Assembly: GCA_021292105.1 (NCBI GenBank)
Contig: CM037867.1
Span: 11,480,721 to 11,544,720 of the forward strand
Direction: 5' to 3'
Length of the DNA stretch: 64,000 nucleotides
DNA from: Anadara kagoshimensis
Lineage: Eukaryota > Mollusca > Bivalvia > Arcoida > Arcidae
Below the pieces are notes generated by a model. It saw only the letters and a list, made by a program, of their open reading frames with translations. It ran no database searches and was not told where the DNA came from. Below are positions 54,233-64,000 of this stretch, in pieces. Position 1 is the stretch's first letter. The number at the start of each line of letters is the position of its first letter. The position numbers were made by a program, and so were the translations under genes.

Positions 54233-57200
54233 CAGAACTTTGATGAATATTTGATGTTAATGTTATCTTACAAGATCACCACCATTATATAAAAAGCAGA
54301 AATAAGTTAAATATTTATCAAAGTACTGAAAGTAGATGAATGTTCAACCTGTCATAAAATGGTGTTCTTACTCACAGGGGCCAGTTTCATAATGAAATTT
54401 AAAAAATACCGATTAGTATATAAAAAAAAGTAAAGGGGAACAACGAACCAGATTTTTTTACTTGTAGGTGCTCCGACAAAATTCTACATTTATTTACTTT
54501 TTTAATTTGTGTCCGATCATCGTGATCTTGGAGTCAGTTTGTTCCAAGATAAATATTCTTTAAATTGACATTAAATTTTTGGACATAACTTAAAATTTTA
54601 ATTAAATGTTCACACAGAAAAATGTTGTAATTTTGGCCGATGTAGCTAAGCCCGTCCATGTAAAATTAGCCTAAAATTTGTATTACGATCATGTTTTTCA
54701 CTATCAGCGTCCGTGTCAACTACAAATGCTGATGTGGATCGAAAAACTAAATAAAAAGCAATAAATTTCAAAGGTTAATGTTAACTTACAAGATCACCAC
54801 CATTACATAAAAAGCAGAAATAAGTTAAATATTTATCAAAGTACTGAAAGTAGATGAATGTTCAACCTGTCATAAAATGGTATTCTTACTAACAGGGGCC
54901 AGTTTCATAATGAAATTTAAAAAATACCGATTAGTATATAAAAACCAGAGGCTCAGTGTGGCTGAGCCTGTATCGCTCACCTGACTAAAATGCTTTTAAA
55001 GCAAATTTGTTTATATGCTTTTCCCATAGGGTCCAATGTGAACAATGTTCTCCGCTGGCAGCCATGTTTTATGGCAGATCAGAAAAATTTTGGCAATCTA
55101 TGTAAAGGACCTTCTATACATCATTCCTGTAAAGTTTGGTTCAATTTGCTTCAGTCATTTCTGAGGACATAGTCTAAAATGCGTTTTTCCCATAGGGTCC
55201 AATGTTAAACTATCTTATACATCATTCCTGTAAAGTTTGGTTGAATTTGTTTCACTAGCTTCAAAGGAGATAGGGTCCAATGTGAAACTATATTCTCCGC
55301 TGGCAGCCATGTTTTTTGGCAGATCAGAAAAATTTTGGCAATCTATGTAAAGGACCTTCTATACATCATTCCTGTAAAGTTTGGTTAAATATGCTTCAGT
55401 CATTTCTGAGGAAATAGTCAAAAATGCATTTTTCCCATAGGGTCCAATGTAAAACAATCTTCTGTGCTGGCAGCCATGTTTTTTTGGCGGATCAAAAAAG
55501 TTTCGGCAATCTAAGTAAAGGAGCTTCTATACATCATTCCTGTAAAGTTTGGTTAAGTTTGCTTCAGTAGTTTCAGAGGAGATAGCCAAAATGTGTTTTT
55601 CCCATAGGGTCCAATGTTAAACTATGTTCCCCGCTGGCAGCCATGTTTTTAGGCGGATCAGAAAAATTTCGGCAATCTTTGCAAAAGACCTTCCATACAT
55701 TATTCCTGTAAAGTTTTATTGAATTCGCTTCAGTAGTTTCAGAGGAGATAGCCAAAATGTGCGTTTTCCCATAGGGCCCAATGTTAAACTTTGTTTGGCC
55801 ATGGCGGCCATTTCTTTGGGCAGATCAGAAAAATTTGGGCAATCTTAGTAAAGGACCTTACATACATTATTCCTGTAAAGTTTGGTTTAAATTGGCTCAG
55901 TGGTTTCAAAGAAGATAGCAAATATATGTTTTTCCCATAGGGTCTAATGTTAAACTATCGTCTGCGCTGGCGGCCATGTTTTTTGACGGATCAGAAAAAT
56001 TTTGGCAATCTAAGTAAAGGACCTTCCTCACACCATTCCTGTAAAGTTTGGTTAAATTTGCTTCAGTCATTTTTGAGGAAATAGTCAAAAATGCATTTTT
56101 CCCATAGGGTCCAATGTTAAACAATCTTCTGCGCTGGCAGCCATGTTTTTTGGCGGATCAAAAAAATTTTGGCAATCTAAATAAAGGACCTTCTATACAT
56201 CATTTCTGTAAAGTTTGGTTAAGTTTGCTTCAGTAGTTTCAGAGGAGATAGCCAAAATGTGTTTTTCCCATAGGGTCCAATGTTAAACTATGTTCCCCGC
56301 TGGCAGCCATGTTTTAAGGCGGATCAGAAAAATTTCGGCAATCTTTGCAAAAGACCTTCCATACATCATTCTTGTAAAGTTTAATTGAATTCACTTCAGT
56401 CGTTTCAGAGGACATAGCCAAAATGTGCGTTTTCCCATAGGGCCCAATGTTAAACTTTGTTTGGCCCTGGCGGCCATTTTTTTTGGCGGATCAGAAAAAT
56501 TTGGGCAATCTTAGTAAATGACCTTACATACATTATTCGTGTAAATTTTGGTTTAAATTGGCTTAGTGGTTTCAAAGAAGATAGCAAATATATGCTTTTC
56601 CCATAGGGTCTAATGTTAAACTATCTTCTGTGCTGGCGGACATTTTTTTTGACGGATCAGAAAAATTTTGGCAATCTAAGTAAAGGACCATTCCTACACC
56701 ATTCCTGTAAAGTTTGGTTAAATTTGCTTCAGTCACTTCTGAGGAAATAGTCAAAAATGCATTTTTCCCATAGGGTCCCATGTTAAACTATCTTCTGCGA
56801 TGGCAGCCATGTTTTTTTGCGGATCAAAAAAATTTCGGCAATCTAAGTAAAGGAACTTCTATACATCATTCCTGTAAAGTTTGGTTTAAATTGGCTCAGT
56901 GGTTTCAAAGAAGATAGCAAATATATGTTTTTCCCATAGGGTCTAATGTTAAACTATCTTCTGCGCTGGCAGCCATGTTTTTTGGCGGATCAAAAAAATT
57001 TCGGCAATCTAAGTAAAGGACCTTCTATACATCATTCCTGTAAAGTTTGGTTAAGTTTGCTTCAGTAGTTTCAGAGGAGATAGCCAAAATGTGTTTTTCC
57101 CATAGGGTCCAATGTTAAACTATGTTCCCCGCTGGCAGCCATGTTTTTAGGCGGATCAGAAAAATTTTGGCAGTCTTTGCAAAAGACTTTCCATACATTA

Positions 57201-57449
57201 TTCCTGTAAAGTTTGGTTAAATTTGCTTCAGTCATTTCTGAGGAAATAGTCAAAAATGCATTTTTCCCATAGGGTCCCATGTTAAATTATCTTCTGCGCT
57301 GGCAGCCATGTTTTTTGGCGGATCAAAATAATTTCGGCAATCTAAGTAAAGGACCTTCTATACATCATTCCTGTAAAGTTTGGTTAAATTTGGTTCAGGG
57401 GTTTCAGAGGAGATAGTTAAAATGTGAAAAGTTTACAGACGGACTGAAT

Positions 57450-57480
<31 letters not shown>

Positions 57481-58100
57481 GGACTGACGGATTGACGGAC
57501 GACGGACGCCGAGTGATGGCAAAAGCTCACATGGCCTTTAGGCCAGGTGAGCTAAAAAGTAAAGGGGAAAAACGAATCAGATTTTTTTACTTGTAGGTGC
57601 TCCCGACAAAATTCTACATTACTTTTTTAATTTTTGTCCGATCATCATGATCTTGGTGTCAGTTTGTTCCAAGATAAATATTCTTTAAATTGACATTAAA
57701 TTTTTGAACATAACTTAAAATTTTAATAAAATGTTCAAACAGAAAAATGTTGTAATTTTGGCCGATGTAGCTAAGCCCGTCCATGTAAAATTAGCCTAAA
57801 ATTTGTATTACGATCATGTTTTTCACTATCAGCGTCCGTGTCAACTACAAATGCTGATGTGGATCGAAAAACTAAATAAAAAGCAATAAATTTCAAAGGT
57901 AACCATTGGTTATTATTGGTATTTTTAAATTTTTTTTTGAAACTGGCCCCTGTGTTCTTACTGGTATCCTATTTATCTGCTTTCAGCCCAACCAGTATTT
58001 TGATTACTATTTAATGTTAATGTTAAAGTACAACAAGATCACCATCAACTTAAACAACATTAATAAGTTAAATATTAATCAAAGTACTGAAAGTACTGAA
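54233..58100. repeat. 516-bp tandem duplication, right copy split by a large insertion
   Basis: CAGGGGCCAGTTTCATAATG occurs at 54377 and 54893; the preceding 120 bp and following about 400 bp match between copies. The left copy runs uninterrupted through TATATAAAAAAAAGTAAAGG. The right copy breaks at TATATAAAA and resumes at AAAAAGTAAAGG after 57553. The right copy ends TTTGAAACTGGCCCC, inverted to GGGGCCAGTTTC, so the duplicated unit includes an inverted-end element. Confidence 0.82.
54949..57556. mobile_element. Hairpin-ended element with 165-bp tandem core (copy E)
   Basis: Starts CCAGAGGCTCAGTGTGGCTG with CTCACCTGA, ends CTCACATGGCCTTTAGGCCA then GGTGAGCTAAAA, so the end architecture equals copies A to D. 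The core is a different unit of about 165 bp containing TTTTTCCCATAGGGTCCAAT, about 13 copies, then GACTGACTGACGG short repeats. The small minus-strand frames at 55573-57280 are core units. Confidence 0.8.
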
Positions 58101-59542
58101 AGCAGATTCGTGATTGGTAATCTTAATTAGGATATATCCAGAATTACTTCACCTCACTACACTCAACTTTTCAACCCATGATAAATTTACATATTTCATT
58201 TTTAAATATAGGATATATCAAAATATTACTGTATTTATTTCTGATATGTGCTTTTTGTTTTCAAAACATAATTCAGAACCGTTATCTCTTATAAATCCCA
58301 TATATCATGATTTAATATGGCTAGAATGATACAACCCTTTGTAATACGATATGTATCACAATACATGACTTGCGATACAATATGCTCCTTTAAATATGAG
58401 TTTGTGAAAGCTTTGTATCACAAGGAATTTCATATCTTGATTTATATACATTTATAAATTTGCACATTATTTGTAACAGTAGAAAATAGCATATATGGCA
58501 AGAAACTTATTTCTGTAAAAATATTTTACACACATAGTTATTTTTATCCCCGCCTTTAACACAAAAGTATCTATTCTGAAGAACAATATGCTGTTGGAGC
58601 ATATTTCAGCTTGAACAGTGGGCTAATATGATGTCTGCCATCTTGTTTTAGTCAAGACTAAAAGACAAATCAGACCGAAACCAAATTCCAGAAACTTGAT
58701 CAATAAACTAAACCCAACAAAAATATCGCAGTGAATCGCATTAGTCCTGGATTTTTATAGCTGAGCAAGTTCACAACTGTTCCTTAACTAAAATTTTCCT
58801 TAACTTAAATCTTGAGAAATAGAACACTTACTTATTTTCTGACTGTTAAGATATTCAGAAGTATAAGAATTCATTATGAAGATAACATCTGTATTAGTCT
58901 TGTCAAAAAAAAATTCTATTTAAAATTCCCAAACCAACTGCCATCAAGGCATCACAAGTGATACTAATACCCTCCTAATAGAGCTGGTATTTTACTCAAA
59001 TAAACAAAGGGAAATAACTCTGTCAAATTAGGTTCCCCAGTTGCAAAACATGAACTTGTCCAAGATATTACCATGATAAACCCTTTTATCTAACATTAGA
59101 CTAGTTTTTTTATCTGACTTGACGAAATACAAGTTTTATCGAACACGCATGATACAGAATCTTGTATCACCAGTGTGGTGATACAACATTGGCGGTAAAG
59201 TGCACATGCACTTTCACATTGTGACATCATTAGGAAGTCTTTGATTCAAATGTCATAACATAGTTCAGTGGTTTTCTGTGGTAAAATGTATTTTTTTCAC
59301 ATAAAGTATTGGGTTTTTTTTTTTGTTATTTTAAATAACCTAATTGGAAATGTTAGATAAAAACGAGACTCGTAGTGATACAGCTACGAAAAAAGGACTT
59401 GACCTGATACTGAGGCTTGTACATACACACTGTGTATATAATATGTAAGTATTAAGTTCTTAAACATGATAAATATGTTAAATTCTGCTGAGAAATAAAG
59501 TTTTTTAGAGCACTGACAAGGAAAGTGTAACATACATGTTTA
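58100..59542. other. Intron stretch without supported features
   Basis: AT-rich, with GATACAA / TTGTATC-like inverted motifs near 58330-58440 and 59155-59190 and a stretch at 59372-59445 related to the foldback at 39574. No exon signature seen. Confidence 0.5.
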
Positions 59543-61799
59543 TGTACATACAGGCCAAATCCTATATTCTCTCCAAACTTATATATACATACAGGCCAAA
59601 TCCTATATCCTCTCCAAACTTATATATACATACAGGCCAAATCCTATATCCCCTCCAAACTTATATGTACATACAGGCCAAATCCTATATCCCCTCCAAA
59701 CTTATATATACATACAGGCCAAATCCTATATCCTCTCCAAACTTATATATACATACAGGCCAAATCCTATATCCCCTCCAAACTTATATGTACATACAGG
59801 CCAAATCCTATATCCCCTCCAAACTTATATATACCGGTACATACAGGCCAAATCCTATATCCCCTCCAAACTTATATATACATACAGGCCAAATCCTATA
59901 TCCTCTCCAAACTTATATATACATACAGGCCAAATCCTATATCCCCTCCAAACTTATATATACATACAGGCCAAATCCTATATCCTCTCCAAACTTATAT
60001 ATACGTACAGGCCAAATCCTATATCCCCTCCAAACGTATATGTACATACAGGCCAAATCCTATATCCTCTCCAAACTTATATGTACATACAGGCCAAATC
60101 CTATATCCTCTCCAAACTTATATATACATACAGGCCAAATCCTATATCCCCTCCAAACTTATATATACATACAGGCCAAATCCTATATCCCCTCCAAACT
60201 TATATATACATACAGGCCAAATCCTATATCCCCTCCAAACTTATATATACATACAGGCCAAATCCTATATTCTCTCCAAACTTATATATACATACAGGCC
60301 AAATCCTATATTCTCTCCAAACTTATATGTACATACAGGCCAAATCCTATATCCTCTCCAAACTTATATGTACATACAGGCCAAATCCTATATCCTCTCC
60401 AAACTTATATGTACATACAGGCCAAATCCTATATCCTCTCCAAACTTATATGTACATACAGGCCAAATCCTATATCCTCTCCAAACTTATATGTACATAC
60501 AGGCCAAATCCTATATCCCCTCCAAACTTATATATACATACAGGCCAAATCCTATATCCCCTCCAAACTTATATGTACATACAGGCCAAATCCTATATCC
60601 TCTCCAAACTTATATGTACATACAAGCCAAATCCTATATCCTCTCCAAACTTATATGTACATACAGGCCAAATCCTATATCCTCTCCAAACTTATATGTA
60701 CATACAGGCCAAATCCTATATCCCCTCCAAACTTATATGTACATACAGGCCAAATCCTATATCCCCTCCAAACTTATATGTACATACAGGCCAAATCCTA
60801 TATCCCCTCCAAACTTATATATACATACAGGCCAAATCCTATATCCCCTCCAAACTTATATGTACATACAGGCCAAATCCTATATCCTCTCCAAACTTAT
60901 ATGTACATACAGGCCAAATCCTATATCCCCTCCAAACTTATATGTACATACAGGCCAAATCCTATATCCTCTCCAAACTTATATGTACATACAGGCCAAA
61001 TCCTATATCCCCTCCAAACTTATATGTACATACAGGCCAAATCCTATATCCCCTCCAAACTTATATGTACATACAGGCCAAATCCTATATCCCCTCCAAA
61101 CTTATATATACATACAGGCCAAATCCTATATCCCCTCCAAACTTATATGTACATACAGGCCAAATCCTATATCCTCTCCAAACTTATATGTACATACAGG
61201 CCAAATCCTATATCCCCTCCAAACTTATATGTACATACAGGCCAAATCCTATATCCTCTCCAAACTTATATGTACATACAGGCCAAATCCTATATCCCCT
61301 CCAAACTTATATGTACATACAGGCCAAATCCTATATCCTCTCCAAACTTATATGTACATACAGGCCAAATCCTATATCCCCTCCAAACTTATATGTACAT
61401 ACAGGCCAAATCCTATATCCTCTCCAAACTTATATGTACATACAGGCCAAATCCTATATCCTCTCCAAACTTATATATACATACAGGCCAAATCCTATAT
61501 CCTCTCCAAACTTATATATACATACAGGCCAAATCCTATATTCTCTCCAAACTTATATGTACATACAGGCCAAATCCTATATCCTCTCCAAACTTATATA
61601 TACATACAGGCCAAATCCTATATCCCCTCCAAACTTATATGTACATACAGGCCAAATCCTATATCCCTTACAAACTTATATGTACATACAGGCCAAATCC
61701 TATATCCTCTCCAAACTTATATGTACATACAGGCCAAATCCTATATCCCCTCCAAACTTATTCGTACATACAGGCCAAATCCTATATCCCCTCCAAACT
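59543..61799. repeat. 41-bp minisatellite (about 55 copies)
   Basis: Unit TACATACAGGCCAAATCC then TATATCC(C/T)CTCCAAACTTATAT(A/G). Only two positions vary often; one unit has an ACCGG insert near 59833. 41 is not a multiple of three and the unit is free of stops in all plus frames, which produces three overlapping frames of 761, 583 and 477 codons. These have no start context or domain and are not genes. The array ends 68 bp from exon w1. Confidence 0.97.
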
Positions 61800-61867
61800 G
61801 AGAGGAGATCAAAATTACTAAATTTAGGTTAAGATATGATTGTGAAGCTGGGGCCAGGTGTTCTTAC

Positions 61868-62030
61868 CTGTGACATAACTTGCTTTAAATCCTTGTCCAG
61901 TTACAGAAGAATCCGTCCTCATTTTGATGTACATCTGGTTACCTGACGACCTATATATACTGGGTACAGGCAGAGAATTACCACAATGTTTGACCAGTTC
62001 TGGAGCATTAGGGCTTGTTCCATCATACAA
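61868..62030 (-). CDS. CUB exon w1: back half of module M1
   Basis: Phase 0 start after CTTTACAG: LYDGTSPNAPELVKHCG, then MYIKMRTDSSVTGQGFKASY and VT before GTAAGA (phase 1). It needs a front-half partner upstream, which I cannot find up to 64000, so that exon is presumably beyond the window. Confidence 0.94.
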
Positions 62031-62064
62031 CTGTAAAGATACATATAGATGTTATAGCAACTAA

Positions 62065-62200
62065 ATAAAAACCACACAAAGGAACCAATAAAAGTGGCTT
62101 TTGGGAGAAGGTGACCTCTATACAAGTTCAAATAACACCAATAAAGAACAAGTGAGAAAATGTACTGGAATTTTGACTTTTAATGCAGTTTCAACTGAAG
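62065..62200. mobile_element. MITE fragment of the CTGTCTATAAAGG family
   Basis: AAGGAACCAATAAAAGTGGC and TATACAAGTTCAAATAACAC blocks as in 3402-3582; ends eroded. Confidence 0.5.
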
Positions 62201-62251
62201 ATGTTCTATCAATGTGGTTTTTCACTGTTCTGTGTGATTAACAATCCCGAT

Positions 62252-62508
62252 TGAGCCCGACCCAAGACTTGAAATGGGTAATGACTATTCTTTTGAGCAC
62301 TTGGCTTTATGTAATGAAAGTAATCATTCTTTTGGATGGAAACTTAAAATAAATGAGGTCCTGTGTCATGGTTGCTTGGCATGCTAAAGAACCCTGCTGT
62401 ATAATGCCATCAGCGCAAAGCACAGGCAAAATTTCTACATCTTTGCCTATAGCTGGTGATGTCTCGATATAAGTGAAATATTCATGACTTGGACAATTCA
62501 ACTCAATG
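62252..62508 (+). mobile_element. SINE lacking the tRNA head
   Basis: Body from CCCGACCCAAGACTTGAAAT through CTAAAGAACCCTGCTGTATA to the tail. A 5' truncation typical of retroposition. Confidence 0.75.
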
Positions 62509-62726
62509 GGAATAATGGAGTTTGCTGCTGTTCAACACCCCTTAATGTTTGTGCAGGAGGTTTTGGAAAATGTGATTTCTTGGAATAACACTACAGGAAA
62601 ATGTGAACTGAAATGGAAATTTGTTTTTGTTTTTTTTTAATTTGAGTTTGATTTTTACCAATTTAAGTCCAAATAAGGCTGATATTCAAGTCAATATTTT
62701 CAAAAAATAAATTGTTTTTGATTAAT

Positions 62727-62985
62727 TAGAAGTTTTACATTCCGATCAAGAACATTTTATTTATATCAAGATGTCAACAGCTAAAAGTGTGCTCATGGCA
62801 ATGTGCAGGGACGGTTCTTTTAGGTAACCTGCCTGACATGACACAGGTCTCTTCCAAAGGACCTAGTGACTTTCATTTCTCAATGCTGAGTGCTTGGCAA
62901 AAAACAGTCACTACCTATTTTCAAGTTTTGGTCAGACCTAGTCTGGGATCTAACCCACAACTTTTCACATACAGAATTAAATAAT
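62727..62985 (-). mobile_element. Diverged SINE body
   Basis: Blocks CTATTTTCAAGTTTTGGTCAG and CATTCCGATCAAGAACATTT are in family order on the minus strand, with much decay. From 63000 to 63600 I see only AT-rich sequence. Confidence 0.6.
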
Positions 62986-63599
62986 GATGTCAATAACCCT
63001 AAGGGTAAAATAACAAAAGTTAAACTGATGACAATCATTTTTCTAATGAATTTATTTTGATCAGTCCAATACCAAATTCTAGATTCATTGAGGAAATTGG
63101 AAAAAGTTTATTATTATTACATAATTCTTTTTAAATTTGTCTATTTCAGAATAAAATTTGCTTGGACCAAAATTATGGCAATCAAGAAAAATTGAAGATG
63201 CTAAAATCAGAAAATAGAAGCACTTAAGTGCCAAATCCACTTTAAACAACACTTTGAATGACTAAGTATTGTTTAGTGCAGAATTTAAAATGTAAGAAGC
63301 AAATAATTTAAGCAGTCTTTATCTGAAGAATAATAATAAATCTAAGTGATTTGCAGGAAGTTATGAGAAAAATCTGCTAACAATTCTAGGTCTATTGGTA
63401 AATTCTTGATGATTGTTTGGATCAAATTCATTTACTCATCAAGGTCCTCAAAAAGTTTCATGGATGCCATCACATATAGTATGATGTCTCTGTATCCGAA
63501 ATTACCCTGGATATATTTAACGTACCATAGCCCTATGTTCCTTTCACTGTCAATTTTCATAACACAGATGGCAGGTGTAGCTAGCTAAACAGGAGGTGC

Positions 63600-63730
63600 T
63601 TACCCTCCAGAGCACCTATCCTCACTTCCCTGATGGAAGTTCATGTGATTGACCTAATTTGTCAGCTTCAATGTTTTTACTTTACTATGGAATTGTAGTT
63701 TGGACATGGAATAGTATGGTTTTTTTATTA
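63600..63730. repeat. Single relative of the 40-43 kb minisatellite unit
   Basis: AAGTTCATGTGATTGACCTA ... TTGTAGTTTGGACATGGAAT matches 52555-52645 in the same orientation, giving a third location of the block. Confidence 0.75.
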
Positions 63731-63936
63731 AATGATTCAAGCAATATATAAAAATTCTGTATTGTAAAAAGACTCCTGGCCCAAGTTTTTGGCACCTAAA
63801 GAGTTTTATTTTGCATAAGTTTAGTCTAGTAATTTGAATTCTGAATGAATTTGGTAGGTTTTCAAGATATCAATGAATTTAAGATGACATTCTAAAGATC
63901 ACTTTAAGCTTATAACTTTAAAAAACATATTTGAAG

Positions 63937-64000
63937 TACTAAATGCAGAAGATGGAGTTATAACTTCACCAAATTATCCTGAGAAATATGACAGAGCTAA
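63937..64000 (+). pseudogene. Inverted fragment of a CUB front-half exon
   Basis: The plus strand reads TACTAAATGCAGAAGATGGA and on to GACAGAGCTAA at the window edge, encoding LNAEDGVITSPNYPEKYDRA. This matches exon w2 (LNAEEDGVITSPNYPDNYDRA) but in the opposite orientation. The cysteine-bearing start (C-G-G-I) is missing and there is no acceptor next to it, so this copy is probably broken. Confidence 0.85.

Larger units (their letters stand above)
234..62030 (-). other. Giant multi-CUB gene, internal part (30 exons, 16 CUB modules)
   Basis: Thirty minus-strand exons chain into one open reading path of about 1,840 codons with GT donors, AG acceptors and matching phases at each junction. Each CUB module is normally built from two exons: a front half (C-G-G, I-x-S-P-x-Y/F-P, C-x-W) and a back half (D-G, C-G-x-x-x-P, S-D, G-F). 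All retained introns between modules are phase 1. Introns inside modules fall at several positions and in phases 0, 1 and 2, which suggests they were gained or moved after module duplication. Start, signal peptide and 3' end lie outside the window. CUB domains are extracellular beta-sandwiches that bind protein or sugar ligands. Cubilin is the best-known long CUB array, but without its EGF region the orthology is only inferred, so no symbol is given. Confidence 0.9.

Noticed and set aside
59536-61821. Plus-strand open frame of 761 codons
   Set aside because: It is the translation of a 41-bp minisatellite in which all plus frames are open. No domain, no composition like a real protein, and two further overlapping frames of similar length exist.
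63420-63590. Possible missing front-half exon of module M1
   Set aside because: Scanned on the minus strand for C-G-G, S-P-x-Y-P and C-x-W in order; only a weak resemblance around a TTACCCTGG block, without splice sites or frame.

Overview
The window looks like a stretch of a large, AT-rich metazoan genome, most likely a mollusc (bivalve or gastropod). The evidence is a many-exon gene with GT-AG introns, tRNA-derived SINEs, many short inverted-repeat (MITE-like) elements, and an abundant repeat family whose ends read like 'GAGGCCCATGGGCC' and 'CTCAGGTGAGCTAAAA'. I associate that family with molluscan DNA from general knowledge, not from a search. There are no prokaryotic features.

One gene dominates. 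On the minus strand, from 62030 down to 234, I resolve 30 consecutive coding exons (w1 = 62030 end, w30 = 234 end) encoding a run of CUB domains: the second half of module M1, then 15 further modules M2 to M16. The exons total about 5.5 kb, near 9 % of the window. Neither end of the gene is in the window. Intron phases match at every junction and every retained between-module intron is phase 1, so the model is well supported. No EGF, LDLa, protease or transmembrane segment is visible. The best description is the CUB array of a cubilin-like or similar very large extracellular multi-CUB protein. CUB domains normally bind proteins or glycans, often with calcium. A short Pro/Thr-rich linker separates M4 and M5.

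The introns carry almost everything else. Main items from left to right: SINEs and MITEs (0.4-11 kb); a deleted Ginger/KRBA2-like DNA transposon with about 170-bp inverted repeats (15481-17023); an 88-bp tandem array (18527-19688); three large hairpin-ended, Helitron/Helentron-like non-autonomous elements with 145-bp tandem cores (27.3-29.2, 31.8-35.3 with one nested inside another, 37.4-39.5 kb); a 35/48/49-bp minisatellite (39954-43478); a 137-bp array built from the front of a CUB exon (44937-46485); a nested insertion at 54.4-58 kb; and a 41-bp minisatellite (59543-61799).

The most unusual observation is a pattern. Exon-intron junctions of this gene are repeatedly tandem-duplicated together with their splice sites (3.8, 12.4, 19.7, 24.0, 49.1 kb on the donor side; 45-46.5 and 53 kb on the acceptor side), and the large minisatellites also sit within 20-70 bp of splice donors. 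Other notable points are one exon that fuses two module halves and carries two apparent frameshifts (36785-37143), a module in which both cysteines of one disulfide are tyrosine (50220-50407), and an inverted fragment of a CUB exon at the right edge (63937-64000).
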